From IMG/VR virus record IMGVR_UViG_3300009545_000030, positions 1-48,940 of that record: a DNA stretch of 48,940 nucleotides, one strand, 5' to 3'. The stretch's first letter is position 1. Each line of letters starts with the position of its first letter. This DNA is from a virus. Below are positions 40,279 through 47,208 of the stretch, in pieces. The position numbers and the translations under genes are program-made. The notes under the pieces are model-generated. The model did not search any database. It had not been told where the DNA came from and saw nothing but the letters and a program-made list of their open reading frames with translations.

Positions 40279-40601
40279 TTCTGCCTCTCCAGCCAATTCG
40301 AGCGCATGGCTTGATAGGAAATTATTGCCCTGCCACGAGCGAGATATTTATCCTCACTTTGATCATCAACAGACGCCAACATTTCTTTATCCGGCTCATT
40401 CGGTGCCAGCCAAAATCCGTCGCGCTTCTTGAGCTGTTCGGCAAGGATTTCATTGTTGCATTCAAGATCATCAATGCACGCTAACAGTACTCCAACTTCG
40501 TTGTGGTATACCCGCATTGCATGCTCAACCCAATCCTTTGTAATTGCATACTTGCGCGGTCCAAGTTTGTGGGCAGCACGGATTGACTCAACCTCACTCA
40601 T
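40275..40601 (-). CDS. Hypothetical protein (108 aa)
   Basis: ATG 40601 (MSEVESIRAAHKLGPRKYAI) overlaps the stop of a 36-aa membrane peptide. The helical product has ACIDDLECNNEILAEQLKKR and ends with an ATGA overlap with the next gene. A longer upstream extension in this frame covers the membrane peptide in another frame and is not chosen. Function unknown. Confidence 0.68.
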   Translation of the reverse strand: MSEVESIRAAHKLGPRKYAITKDWVEHAMRVYHNEVGVLLACIDDLECNNEILAEQLKKRDGFWLAPNEPDKEMLASVDDQSEDKYLARGRAIISYQAMRSNWLERQK

Positions 40602-40708
40602 ACCCTCCCCTCCGCAAACCAAAACCACAGGAAATAGCCAAGACATGCAACAACACAAAATAGGCAGAGGTTGGCGTTGTCGTTTACTTCGGTGTCGTAG
40701 GTGTTCAT
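40598..40708 (-). CDS. 36-aa single-pass membrane microprotein
   Basis: ATG 40708 overlaps the upstream TGA; its TGA overlaps the next ATG. The acidic N terminus (MNTYDTEVNDNANL) is followed by a hydrophobic helix (CLFCVVACLGYFLWFWFA) and a basic end. Coupling on both sides supports expression. Function unknown. Confidence 0.62.
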   Translation of the reverse strand: MNTYDTEVNDNANLCLFCVVACLGYFLWFWFAEGRV

Positions 40709-40932
40709 AGCTCACCTGTAATTTTTATCGGGAACATGGGGTCGTATTCCTTATCGACGAAGGTTCTGATGAGAATGCAGAATCCAAATACCCATTCAGT
40801 CATGACGAACAAAGGACCGAATATCCAATGACGTTCGATAATCAACGGGCACTCTTGATCGTTCATGTTTAGATATACGGGTACGATTCCGCAGAACCAG
40901 CCCTTGTGGGTGAACGTCAGTTGGTTTTTCAT
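40705..40932 (-). CDS. Membrane-associated hypothetical protein (75 aa)
   Basis: The product MKNQLTFTHKGWFCGIVPVY contains IIERHWIFGPLFVMTEWVFG FCILIRTF, one long hydrophobic region near residues 33-55. It overlaps its neighbours by 4 bp on both sides. It might be a small inner-membrane protein. Function unknown. Confidence 0.65.
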   Translation of the reverse strand: MKNQLTFTHKGWFCGIVPVYLNMNDQECPLIIERHWIFGPLFVMTEWVFGFCILIRTFVDKEYDPMFPIKITGEL

Positions 40933-41126
40933 GCCGCCCTCTCGTTTCTAAGCAGCTTCAAATAACGATTAGCCTCTTCAGAGGTATCAGCTTGAGCCAA
41001 TACAATCTGAGATGTTTTTAGATTTGCTGCATAAGCCGATGTGTTTTCACTGGTGACACATTCGGAAGGTCTCACATAAAGACTCCCATTGATTTGATCT
41101 AGGACTACGAAGTATTTAGCGGTCAT
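40929..41126 (-). CDS. Hypothetical protein (65 aa)
   Basis: Starts with ATGA overlap with the helicase stop: MTAKYFVVLDQINGSLYVRP. It ends EEANRYLKLLRNERAA and has no recognised motif. Function unknown; packed into the replication/nin operon. Confidence 0.65.
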   Translation of the reverse strand: MTAKYFVVLDQINGSLYVRPSECVTSENTSAYAANLKTSQIVLAQADTSEEANRYLKLLRNERAA

Positions 41127-42385
41127 GAGACGGCCCTCAGATGATTTTCGAAACGGAGATATTCACCGCGCCAGATCACATCCACTCGGCCAGTTGCCCC
41201 GTGACGGTTCTTCTCGATATTAATTTCTGCCTTACCTTTTTCTTTACTGTCTTCGTGATAAACCTCATCCCGATACAACATGAAAACTTGATCGGCCTCT
41301 TGCTCAATCGTTCCAGAATCTTTTAGGTCGCCCATAAACGGACGTTGATTGGTGCGCTTATCGACTTCGCGATTTACTTGGGCCAATGTGACTACCGGGA
41401 CATTAAGTTCGCGTGCAAGCTCTTTCAGGCCAGCTGCAATCTCACCAATGGCCTCATGACGTGGTGCACGCTTATCGACTTTGATGCGTTGCAGATAATC
41501 GATGTAGATCGCTTTGATGCCGTAGTTGTAATGCCAGAAGCGTGAGCGGCGAACAATGTCTGAAAGCGTTGGTGCGGGTTTGTCAAAAATATATAATCCC
41601 TTGCCCTTGAATTGGTTAAACGCCAATGAAACCTTGTTCATATCCTCGTCAATCAGCCCGCCATTTCGCATACGCATAATCGGCACACGGCCCTGAATGC
41701 AGAGCAATCGTTGGCAGATTTGACCAACACCCTGTTCACCAGAAAACACGCCGACAGCATCTCCGGCCATCAATGCAGCGGCGGACATATTCAGCATCAG
41801 AGCGGTTTTCCCCATCGCTGGACGAGCGCCAATGATGATCAAATCGCCGCCATGCAATCCGCCTAGCATGGTGTCCAAATCCAGCAGACCGGTTGTCAGT
41901 CCGGGGCGGTGCCCATCCATTGCCGCGTTGATTTCATCGATTGCCAGTTTCATGGCATCATTGCAGTTGTAATCAAATTTTCGCGTTGGCATCGACAAGG
42001 CTAAAAGTTCGCGAATAGCCTCATCGACCGAGCCATCGCCAGCGGCGTTCTGAACCAGCCTGGAGCCGATTTGCGCAGCCTTGCGCATCTCGTTCGCCTT
42101 GCGGACTGCGTTGACGTACATCGGCAGCTGGGTGGTGCTGGGCGTGTCCTTGAGCAACGCTGCGAGAACACCGTGGTAATCAGGTCCGCCCTGTTCCGAG
42201 ATGTAACTCGCGGCACTCAGCCAGTCCACAGCATCACCGCGGTTGCTCAAAGCTTCGATGGCTTCGTAGACCTCCCGATACTGCCGGTTATCAAACTCTG
42301 CTGGCGTCAGATCGCACTGCGGAATAGCGCTAGGGTCGGTCAGCAATCTGACGAGTATTCCGGCTTCGTAGCTGTGTTCGATCAT
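41123..42385 (-). CDS. dnaB: Replicative DNA helicase, DnaB family (420 aa)
   Basis: The N-terminal DnaB domain (residues 1-100) is followed by LTTGLLDLDTMLGGLHGGDL, Walker A GARPAMGKTA (186-195), GVFSGEQGVGQICQRLL, and the Walker-B-containing IKAIYIDYLQRIKV. SRF..E...D.RPFMGDLKDSGTIEQEADQ marks the RecA-fold C-terminal motifs. It unwinds phage DNA at the replication fork, replacing lambda P-mediated capture of host DnaB. It is slightly shorter than E. coli DnaB (471 aa). The initiator gene is 8 bp upstream. Confidence 0.95.
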   Translation of the reverse strand: MIEHSYEAGILVRLLTDPSAIPQCDLTPAEFDNRQYREVYEAIEALSNRGDAVDWLSAASYISEQGGPDYHGVLAALLKDTPSTTQLPMYVNAVRKANEMRKAAQIGSRLVQNAAGDGSVDEAIRELLALSMPTRKFDYNCNDAMKLAIDEINAAMDGHRPGLTTGLLDLDTMLGGLHGGDLIIIGARPAMGKTALMLNMSAAALMAGDAVGVFSGEQGVGQICQRLLCIQGRVPIMRMRNGGLIDEDMNKVSLAFNQFKGKGLYIFDKPAPTLSDIVRRSRFWHYNYGIKAIYIDYLQRIKVDKRAPRHEAIGEIAAGLKELARELNVPVVTLAQVNREVDKRTNQRPFMGDLKDSGTIEQEADQVFMLYRDEVYHEDSKEKGKAEINIEKNRHGATGRVDVIWRGEYLRFENHLRAVS

Positions 42386-42393
42386 GTTCGGTC

Positions 42394-43140
42394 TCAGGCG
42401 ATTAGGGGTTTGCGTTTACCATTGCTTCCGGAAGATGGCGGCGGTCCAGCATTGTTCGGCGGTAACTCGTCCTCCCACCGTCGGCCATTAAGATAACTTG
42501 CCGGCAAGGGAATATATTTCCGGTCAGACCAATCTCCGGATCTCAGCCTTGCCTCGACGTTGATACGAATTTTGTTAACAAGGTCTTGGGTTGGTTTCAG
42601 CTTCCCAAAAGCCTTGCTGGCATCCGCCTTGGCATCCCTCTTGGGCCAAAAGGACCAAAACTCGTCGAACAAGGTATTAATTATTTCTTTGGTAGATTCA
42701 TTGGTAGATTCCTTTCCGGATTTCCGGAATACTGTCGTTCCGGATTTCCGGAATACTGAAGCCTCCTTGTTTTCCGCTTTTCCAGAATTCTGTATTTCCG
42801 GATTACTGCATTCCACTATTCCGATTTCTCGTAATTCTGCATTTCCGGAATTCTGGTTTTCCGGAATACTGTGTCTATCCGCAACACCAATCAGACGGTA
42901 AATAGGTGATTGTCCCCACCGTTTTTTCCGCTCCAGCAACCCCATTTCAATCAACCTTTCCACGGCTGCTATTACCGTCTCTTTGTTCAAGCAGGTATCC
43001 GCTGCTATACGATCTACCGCTGGCCAGCACATATGCGCCTCATCAGCTCTATCAGCCATGGAAAGCAGCACAAGTTTGTCACTGGATTTAATTCCAGTTT
43101 GGAGCCAAGCCCATCGGGTCGCATCTAAGCTCAATATCAA
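42394..43140 (-). CDS. O-like replication initiator with internal iterons (248 aa)
   Basis: The N terminus has ATRWAWLQTGIKSSDKLVLL then DRIAADTCLNKETVIAAVER and GLLERKKRWGQSPIYRL, a winged-helix (HTH_36) DNA-binding domain as in phage O-type initiators. A linker rich in E, N, S and K (residues ~90-145) is encoded by seven iterons. The C-terminal part (FWSFWPKRDAKADASKAFGK) may recruit the helicase encoded next. The best start is a non-ATG TTG at 43140 (or 43134), so the true start is uncertain. Confidence 0.85.
   Translation of the reverse strand: MILSLDATRWAWLQTGIKSSDKLVLLSMADRADEAHMCWPAVDRIAADTCLNKETVIAAVERLIEMGLLERKKRWGQSPIYRLIGVADRHSIPENQNSGNAELREIGIVECSNPEIQNSGKAENKEASVFRKSGTTVFRKSGKESTNESTKEIINTLFDEFWSFWPKRDAKADASKAFGKLKPTQDLVNKIRINVEARLRSGDWSDRKYIPLPASYLNGRRWEDELPPNNAGPPPSSGSNGKRKPLIA
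42714..42871 (-). other. Iteron array, probable replication origin
   Basis: Seven copies of a 14-bp site (plus-strand consensus TTTCCGGAATACTG) lie at 42721, 42745, 42779, 42795, 42825 (15 bp, weakest), 42842 and 42858. The first two are part of a 24-bp direct repeat from 42714. All face the same way within the initiator gene, and an AT-rich stretch lies at about 42675-42712. This mirrors lambda ori: iterons in gene O next to an AT-rich melting region. Confidence 0.82.
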
Positions 43141-43144
43141 CTAC

Positions 43145-43351
43145 TCATTTCACAATCGATAAACGGGCGCGATTCCTGTCGTATTTCCACTTCCTTGCTG
43201 CCTCAAAACGCTCGGGGTTATACGTAGCTATCGAGAAATGCTGGCCGCAATAATCCTTGCCACCGGCTGTAAATTTGGCTTCATTGCCGCAGTCATAGCC
43301 TTTCCAATGGCCTGTCAGGCTGCAGCCTTGGCAGTATTTTTTCTGGGCCAT
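43145..43351 (-). CDS. Small zinc-binding-like protein (68 aa)
   Basis: The product MAQKKYCQGCSLTGHWKGYD then CGNEAKFTAGGKDYCGQHF has CxxC and C/C..H residues that could form a zinc ribbon. The basic C terminus could bind nucleic acid. It directly precedes the O-like gene. Function unknown. Confidence 0.7.
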   Translation of the reverse strand: MAQKKYCQGCSLTGHWKGYDCGNEAKFTAGGKDYCGQHFSIATYNPERFEAARKWKYDRNRARLSIVK

Positions 43352-43354
43352 AAT

Positions 43355-43594
43355 TTATTTTCCTGCATGCTCTTCAAAAAACTTGGCCAGCTCATCGCCC
43401 TTTTCCCGGGCATATTGGAGCTGCTCAGGAGTGAACAAAGGCTTTATAGGGATGCTGTATTCATTGAGCAGCCAATTACCGAAATGATTAGCGGTAGCCC
43501 ATTCCTCCGCCTGCTCAGCATCTGCAAACCAGGCAACTCGACCAGCGCCCAAGACGCTAATCAGGAAGCCTTCTTGTTCTTTGTGTTCGCTCAT
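43355..43594 (-). CDS. Hypothetical protein (79 aa)
   Basis: ATG 43594 gives MSEHKEQEGFLISVLGAGRV; an N-terminal extension in frame overlaps the DUF551 gene and is not chosen. The core AWFADAEQAEEWATANHFGN is a helical pattern common in small phage proteins. Function unknown. Confidence 0.7.
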   Translation of the reverse strand: MSEHKEQEGFLISVLGAGRVAWFADAEQAEEWATANHFGNWLLNEYSIPIKPLFTPEQLQYAREKGDELAKFFEEHAGK

Positions 43595-43616
43595 ATCAAT
43601 ACTCGCTGCTGCACGT

Positions 43617-43811
43617 TTAAGTGACCGGGGCTTCGGGCAATGGCTTCCAGTATGTTGGGGTATAACGACAAAAATCATCATTTCTGAAATACCTTCTGCC
43701 ATTTTCATCTGGCTCGCTTTCAGTAATCAGTACTTGAAAATCGTCAATCAAGCTCCATCCTAAAAAATATTCATTCTTCGGCGCTGTTTCTATTAATTGC
43801 CACTCGCTCAT
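43617..43811 (-). CDS. DUF551-family protein, second copy (64 aa)
   Basis: ATG 43811 has AGAGG 6 nt upstream and gives MSEWQLIETAPKNEYFLGWS, ending CRYTPTYWKPLPEAPVT. The WQ.IETAP start and TYW.PLP end mark DUF551. Diverged relative of the gene at 1030-1281 in the other early operon. Function unknown. Confidence 0.8.
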   Translation of the reverse strand: MSEWQLIETAPKNEYFLGWSLIDDFQVLITESEPDENGRRYFRNDDFCRYTPTYWKPLPEAPVT

Positions 43812-43820
43812 ATCCACCTC

Positions 43821-44075
43821 TCAATACCAGGGGCGCGGTTCGCCGGGCTTTCCATTCAACTCGGGAAACTTGGCCTGCAGTTTTTTCGTCGTTTCGGGAT
43901 CGCAACAATCCAGCAGTTCAGTGAAATCCCGATGCACCCTTAACTCCTCGATCAGGCGAGCCTTATAGGCTTGGTAGCGCCTTTCCTCAGCATCTGAAAC
44001 TCCTAATATTTCGCCGCCTTGCATAATGACTTTATTAACGAATGAGCCTTTCTCAAACCACTCACGCCAGCTCAT
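43821..44075 (-). CDS. Hypothetical protein (84 aa)
   Basis: The product MSWREWFEKGSFVNKVIMQG is helical, with RYQAYKARLIEELRVHRDFT in the centre. ATGA overlap with the previous gene. No recognised motif or membrane helix. Function unknown. Confidence 0.65.
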   Translation of the reverse strand: MSWREWFEKGSFVNKVIMQGGEILGVSDAEERRYQAYKARLIEELRVHRDFTELLDCCDPETTKKLQAKFPELNGKPGEPRPWY

Positions 44076-44293
44076 AACCCACCTCGCACAACATCGCGCG
44101 CCAACTCAAGTTGCGAACTATCGATTTTCCGAAAGCCCGCATCTACGGCACCATTTTTCCAGCCATGCTGAAAACTGTATGGGGCAGTAAACGGACATGT
44201 TTCGCCTCGGAAGCCAGCGAAATAGCCGGCCAGCAATTGATCGTTATCTAATGCCTCTAAAGCTGGCTTGCGTCGAATTGGAATTATGTTCAT
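44072..44293 (-). CDS. Hypothetical protein (73 aa)
   Basis: The product MNIIPIRRKPALEALDNDQL contains AGYFAGFRGETCPF and YSFQHGWKNGAVDAGFRKID, a pattern of small phage proteins from early operons (FxxGxxNGxxDxG). ATGA overlaps on both sides. Function unknown. Confidence 0.72.
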   Translation of the reverse strand: MNIIPIRRKPALEALDNDQLLAGYFAGFRGETCPFTAPYSFQHGWKNGAVDAGFRKIDSSQLELARDVVRGGL

Positions 44294-44535
44294 AACCCAC
44301 CCCGAACGTTTGCCCGATGAATCGCATCCGAAACCCTTTCCTGATGCTCTGCGGCCTCTACAAGACGTTTGCAGGGCGCACAGTGGTGTTGCTTGGCTTT
44401 GATTTCTTTTGCGAGGAGAGGATTGCCGCAGCGGAGGCAGTCAACCAATGGAATGGTGTCCCACATCATTGATGTGCTGGAGCTATAAGTGATTGGCACA
44501 AATTTCAGGATTGAACATTTTTCGTATTGCTTCAT
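44290..44535 (-). CDS. Zinc-ribbon-like protein (81 aa)
   Basis: The product has VDCLRCGNPLLAKEIKAKQH and HCAPCKRLVEAAEHQERVSD, giving CxxC...CxxC spacing of a zinc ribbon followed by a helix. The start MKQYEKCSILKF follows the GAGGCGAGC ribosome region. Function unknown; possibly nucleic-acid binding. Confidence 0.68.
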   Translation of the reverse strand: MKQYEKCSILKFVPITYSSSTSMMWDTIPLVDCLRCGNPLLAKEIKAKQHHCAPCKRLVEAAEHQERVSDAIHRANVRGGL

Positions 44536-44822
44536 AACTGCTCGCCTCGGTAATTAAGTGCCGCCGTTCCCTGGCTTTATCCTTACTTTGAATTCTTGCC
44601 CTGCCGTGTCAGCGGCTATCCCATCTGCTTGCGACTTTTGAGATCATTGCGGAGCCACAATGCACACTTTGTGAGTCATCTGCTTTGTATGAGCAGCAAC
44701 GGGGCAGCCCTTCACGCGGTCCTGCGCATATACGGATAAGATCACCGTCCTATCATCGGATCAGGCCCTGACAGGCCGAATTCATAACCCACTTCTCCTT
44801 CCCTTCAGTTGTGATTGGAGTG
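44536..44822 (-). other. 287-bp gap with a possible decayed gene
   Basis: No clear gene is seen. On the minus strand a GTG at 44745 opens 33 codons (VILSVYAQDRVKGCPVAAHT...) ending at TGA 44644-44646; the same frame continues for 29 more codons after the TGA (SQKSQADGIAADTAGQEFKV...) to a TAA. The ribosome site is poor. It may be a decayed gene. Confidence 0.35.
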
Positions 44823-45077
44823 CTAACTATCGATTTTATGAGCCGGAATATCCGGCATGCCTTTGCCCCATCCAGCAAGCAAAGAGATCAACGCATTGGC
44901 AACTTCATCACGATCACAATTAGAAACATAATTCATTCGTGATCCCGCCTCGGCATTAAAAATTACTAATGTGAATCCCATTCTTTGGCCAGCTGCTTTT
45001 TCAATCTCGGACTCCAACAAAGCCGCTATTTTTTGTAATTCTTCTGATATTTTTCTATCAGGCGCGGCAAGTTTCAT
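44823..45077 (-). CDS. Hypothetical protein (84 aa)
   Basis: The product MKLAAPDRKISEELQKIAAL has LVIFNAEAGSRMNYVSNCDR and EVANALISLLAGWGKGMPDI. The beta-strand then FN.EAGSRMNYVSN.DR..V...L segment matches a small phage family of unknown function. ATGA overlap with the SEC-C gene. Confidence 0.72.
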   Translation of the reverse strand: MKLAAPDRKISEELQKIAALLESEIEKAAGQRMGFTLVIFNAEAGSRMNYVSNCDRDEVANALISLLAGWGKGMPDIPAHKIDS

Positions 45078-45295
45078 TCATATTTGCTCCAGCAGCAGCG
45101 CTTAAACTTGGCCCCGCTTCCACAAGGGCATCGCTGATTCCGCATATTGCCTTTGCGCTTGATTGGAGATAGTGATGCCAGATCGTCAGCCTGCTTATCC
45201 GTCAACGGAATCATGTGTTTGATTTCGCCGGACTTGGTTAACTTGTCGATCATTTCCTGATTAAACCGATGGATTTCGCCAGTTCTGCTGTCCAT
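45074..45295 (-). CDS. SEC-C motif protein (73 aa)
   Basis: The C terminus contains CPCGSGAKFKRCC, the SEC-C zinc-binding motif named after the SecA tail. The N-terminal part (MDSRTGEIHRFNQEMIDKLT) is charged. Phage SEC-C proteins are common, but the role here is unknown; they may bind zinc and RNA or protein. GAGG precedes the ATG. Confidence 0.82.
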   Translation of the reverse strand: MDSRTGEIHRFNQEMIDKLTKSGEIKHMIPLTDKQADDLASLSPIKRKGNMRNQRCPCGSGAKFKRCCWSKYE

Positions 45296-45303
45296 ATTTC
45301 ACC

Positions 45304-45492
45304 TCAGATAGTTAGAAAAATATTTGCCCGCGCAAACAACCGAGCAATCTTTTGCCGGCCAGGGCCTGGATTACGATTGATTTTTCTCCAACCCTTGGTC
45401 GGGTGATAAACATAATTGCAGTCGCGAAAAGCCTTTTCCTCATTGCCATGCTTGGGGTGTTCCACCGGATGCCCATAATGCTTATGTCTCAT
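45304..45492 (-). CDS. Basic hypothetical protein (62 aa)
   Basis: ATG 45492 (AAGGAAG upstream, ATGA overlap) gives MRHKHYGHPVEHPKHGNEEK, then RDCNYVYHPTKGWRKINRNP. It is rich in His, Lys and Arg, suggesting nucleic-acid binding. A longer upstream start overlaps the previous gene and is not used. Function unknown. Confidence 0.65.
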   Translation of the reverse strand: MRHKHYGHPVEHPKHGNEEKAFRDCNYVYHPTKGWRKINRNPGPGRQKIARLFARANIFLTI

Positions 45493-45944
45493 ATCTTCCT
45501 TCCTTTCAATTGGGCCTGGACGTTTCGATGTGCTGATCTCTTGGAGCAATAATAATATTTAGCCCTGAGTATTGGGGGCGCATCTACCCAGGCATATTCT
45601 GCAAACCCCTCGTGGCATACAGCGCCAACCTCCATATTTGTTGGCGCCAAAGTTTCTTTTATTACAAATTCATAATGAGCGGGCATCGGATCTTGATACA
45701 TAACAAGAAACTCCTCGCCGGTATCGAAATTATTTTCCCACTTATACTTAAATTCCCAATTACGCGAGACCTTTGCTAAGAATTCTTCCACCTCATATCT
45801 ATCTACCCTGGTATCGAATAAATTAAAAATGCTTGGCTCTCTCTCGGCAACAACTGCATCCCTTACCATCTCCACAGGGATTAATACTTGATGCCCCGGT
45901 TTTAATTTTCCCGCAATTGACATCATTTCCATCTGCGCGCTCAT
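45489..45944 (-). CDS. Hypothetical protein (151 aa)
   Basis: ATG 45944 (GAGG 8 nt upstream) gives MSAQMEMMSIAGKLKPGHQV. The soluble product has EVEEFLAKVSRNWEFKYKWE and EFVIKETLAPTNMEVGAVCH, and no known motif. It overlaps the upstream regulator by 4 bp. Function unknown. Confidence 0.65.
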   Translation of the reverse strand: MSAQMEMMSIAGKLKPGHQVLIPVEMVRDAVVAEREPSIFNLFDTRVDRYEVEEFLAKVSRNWEFKYKWENNFDTGEEFLVMYQDPMPAHYEFVIKETLAPTNMEVGAVCHEGFAEYAWVDAPPILRAKYYYCSKRSAHRNVQAQLKGRKI

Positions 45945-46357
45945 TTCGTTGCCCTCATAAACTCTTCGATGTGGCGCAATTTCAGTTCGAGTTCGGCATT
46001 CTTCTGGCGCTCGATTTCTAATTCGGCTTCGAGCTTGCCTTTCAGTTTTACTAGTCCGTAGTGCCGCTTCAGAGCCTGCCAACGCAACGGGATTTCGTTC
46101 CCACATAAATCCATCAACGCATCGATCTTGTCGGGTGGAAAGTTTGCCTGACCGGTTCTAGCGCGGGACAAAACACCCGGATCAATTTCCAATTCGTAGC
46201 AAATCGATTTGTCCTGCAAACCACTTTCATCAATGCAGCGAAAACAGGCTTTAGAAAGCGAGGGAATGAGTTCAAGCTGTTCATCCGCCAGTGTTTCTCT
46301 CACTTCACGAACTACCCTCAAAGCCAGCTTTTCTTGTTGTGCTGCAACCGATGGCAT
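45941..46357 (-). CDS. Probable CII-position DNA-binding regulator (138 aa)
   Basis: ATG 46357 (GGAAG 8 nt upstream) is preferred over GTG 46408. A helix-turn-helix-like segment, DKSICYELEIDPGVLSRART, is followed by PDKIDALMDLCGNEIPLRWQ, a pattern of Cro/CI-like phage regulators. The C terminus is a coiled coil (KLEAELEIERQKNAELELKL). It lies after cro in the PR-like operon, where lambda has cII. CII homology is not evident in sequence. Confidence 0.65.
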   Translation of the reverse strand: MPSVAAQQEKLALRVVREVRETLADEQLELIPSLSKACFRCIDESGLQDKSICYELEIDPGVLSRARTGQANFPPDKIDALMDLCGNEIPLRWQALKRHYGLVKLKGKLEAELEIERQKNAELELKLRHIEEFMRATK

Positions 46358-46463
46358 TTCAAATGCTTCCACTTGTAGGACGATTTCGTTGCCAAATAGA
46401 GCCGTCACTAAGGACGGCTGTTTCGTTCAATCTTTTGCAGTTCTACTGCGTTAATCTGACCAT

Positions 46464-46492
46464 TTGTTAAAGAAGAGGCTCTTGGCTATGCT
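46464..46492 (+). promoter_or_regulatory. Candidate promoter for the 98-aa membrane protein
   Basis: TTGTTA (46464-46469), 17-bp spacer, TATGCT (46487-46492), plus strand. Two near-consensus boxes with ideal spacing. An 8-bp inverted repeat (CTTGGCTA 46481-46488 / TAGCCAAG 46516-46523) overlaps the -10 and reaches the AAGGAGG ribosome site. Both could be chance. Confidence 0.45.
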
Positions 46493-46535
46493 GCTTAGCT
46501 CTCACGCAAAACAACTAGCCAAGGAGGCCTCAAAA

Positions 46536-46832
46536 ATGTCCGACCCAATCACTTATGCAAATTTGCTACAAGCATTAAGAGCAGATCAGATAAAACTTGC
46601 TAAAGCCCTCAAAACACTGGTCCGAATCGTTGAGTGCAATTTGGCCATTATGGCGATATGGGCCGCTTACTTATTTGATGCCGGCAGCCGCAGTCCACTG
46701 TATTTAGCCAGCCTAGCGGCCACGCTTGGGGTATACGGCGTTGCACTCTGTTTTCTGCCAAATACTGCAGACCTGTTAACAGATATCGGTCCAGAGTCGG
46801 ATACTGAAAAAGCTGAACCGCCAACGACATAA
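46536..46832 (+). CDS. Two-TM membrane protein, antisense to the PR-like operon (98 aa)
   Basis: ATG 46536 has a strong AAGGAGG 8 nt upstream, so the longer upstream start is rejected. Helices at residues ~38-52 (CNLAIMAIWAAYLFDAG) and ~58-80 (LYLASLAATLGVYGVALCFL) are followed by an acidic tail. It is transcribed opposite to the PR-like operon, between cro and the CII-position gene, so leftward transcription would oppose it. That suggests expression in lysogens, for example as an exclusion protein (inference). Confidence 0.7.
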   Translation: MSDPITYANLLQALRADQIKLAKALKTLVRIVECNLAIMAIWAAYLFDAGSRSPLYLASLAATLGVYGVALCFLPNTADLLTDIGPESDTEKAEPPTT

Positions 46833-46877
46833 CGCCTGTTGTGGCTAGGAATAAGGCGCAAAGAAGGATGTCGGCCA

Positions 46878-47120
46878 TTAAGCAGCAGCCCTCTGTTTTA
46901 GGAGCGCCTTGCGAGTGACTTTTCCACCAGTCACCTGCTCAATGATTTGCGAGTAGTTCGTCTCCCCCGTCCATTCAATGCGAGGAAGGCACCCTGCTGC
47001 CTCCCATTTCAAAACCGCCTGGTAACTTTTGAGGCCGCAGGCATTGGATATACGCCTAAGACCGGCCAACCGCGCAGGTCCAGCGAATGTGATTGCAAGA
47101 GTGATGAGATTAGTTTCCAT
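46878..47120 (-). CDS. Cro-like repressor (80 aa)
   Basis: The product METNLITLAITFAGPARLAG continues with LRRISNACGLKSYQAVLKWE and CLPRIEWTGETNYSQIIEQV, a YdaS/Cro-type helix-turn-helix of the kind placed divergently to phage repressors. ATG 47120 lies at or one base after the predicted PR start, so the mRNA would be leaderless. Upstream alternatives (GTG 47129) would fall before the transcript start. First gene of the leftward early operon. Confidence 0.82.
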   Translation of the reverse strand: METNLITLAITFAGPARLAGLRRISNACGLKSYQAVLKWEAAGCLPRIEWTGETNYSQIIEQVTGGKVTRKALLKQRAAA

Positions 47121-47127
47121 GCCATCC

Positions 47128-47156
47128 ACAATAACCCACAGTTATCGCATAGTCAA
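47128..47156 (-). promoter_or_regulatory. Early leftward promoter (PR-like)
   Basis: On the minus strand TTGACT (47156-47151), 17-bp spacer, TATTGT (47133-47128). Operator OR1 fills the spacer, and OR2 abuts the -35. The predicted start point, ~47121, adjoins the Cro ATG. Confidence 0.8.
47131..47145. promoter_or_regulatory. Operator OR1
   Basis: ATAACCCACAGTTAT, a 15-bp near-palindrome with half-sites ATAAC/GTTAT. It lies between the -35 and -10 of the PR-like promoter and matches two sites beyond the repressor gene. Confidence 0.85.
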
Positions 47157-47170
47157 TAAGCATGAGTTAC
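47156..47170. promoter_or_regulatory. Operator OR2 (degenerate)
   Basis: ATAAGCATGAGTTAC keeps 4 of 5 bases in each half-site and is centred exactly 25 bp from OR1, the same spacing as the left pair. Its weakness suggests lower affinity. Confidence 0.6.
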
Positions 47171-47208
47171 CGAATCAGGCTGCATACTTCCCTATCAACG
47201 GAGGAAGT

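Noticed and set aside
42714-42871. Operator cluster or CRISPR-like repeats
   Set aside because: The sites are short, unevenly spaced, coding and located in the initiator gene next to an AT-rich stretch, which fits iterons better.
46648-46878. 76-codon minus-strand frame starting in TAATG overlap with the Cro-like stop
   Set aside because: After a hydrophobic start it is antisense to the better supported 98-aa gene and loses protein-like character.
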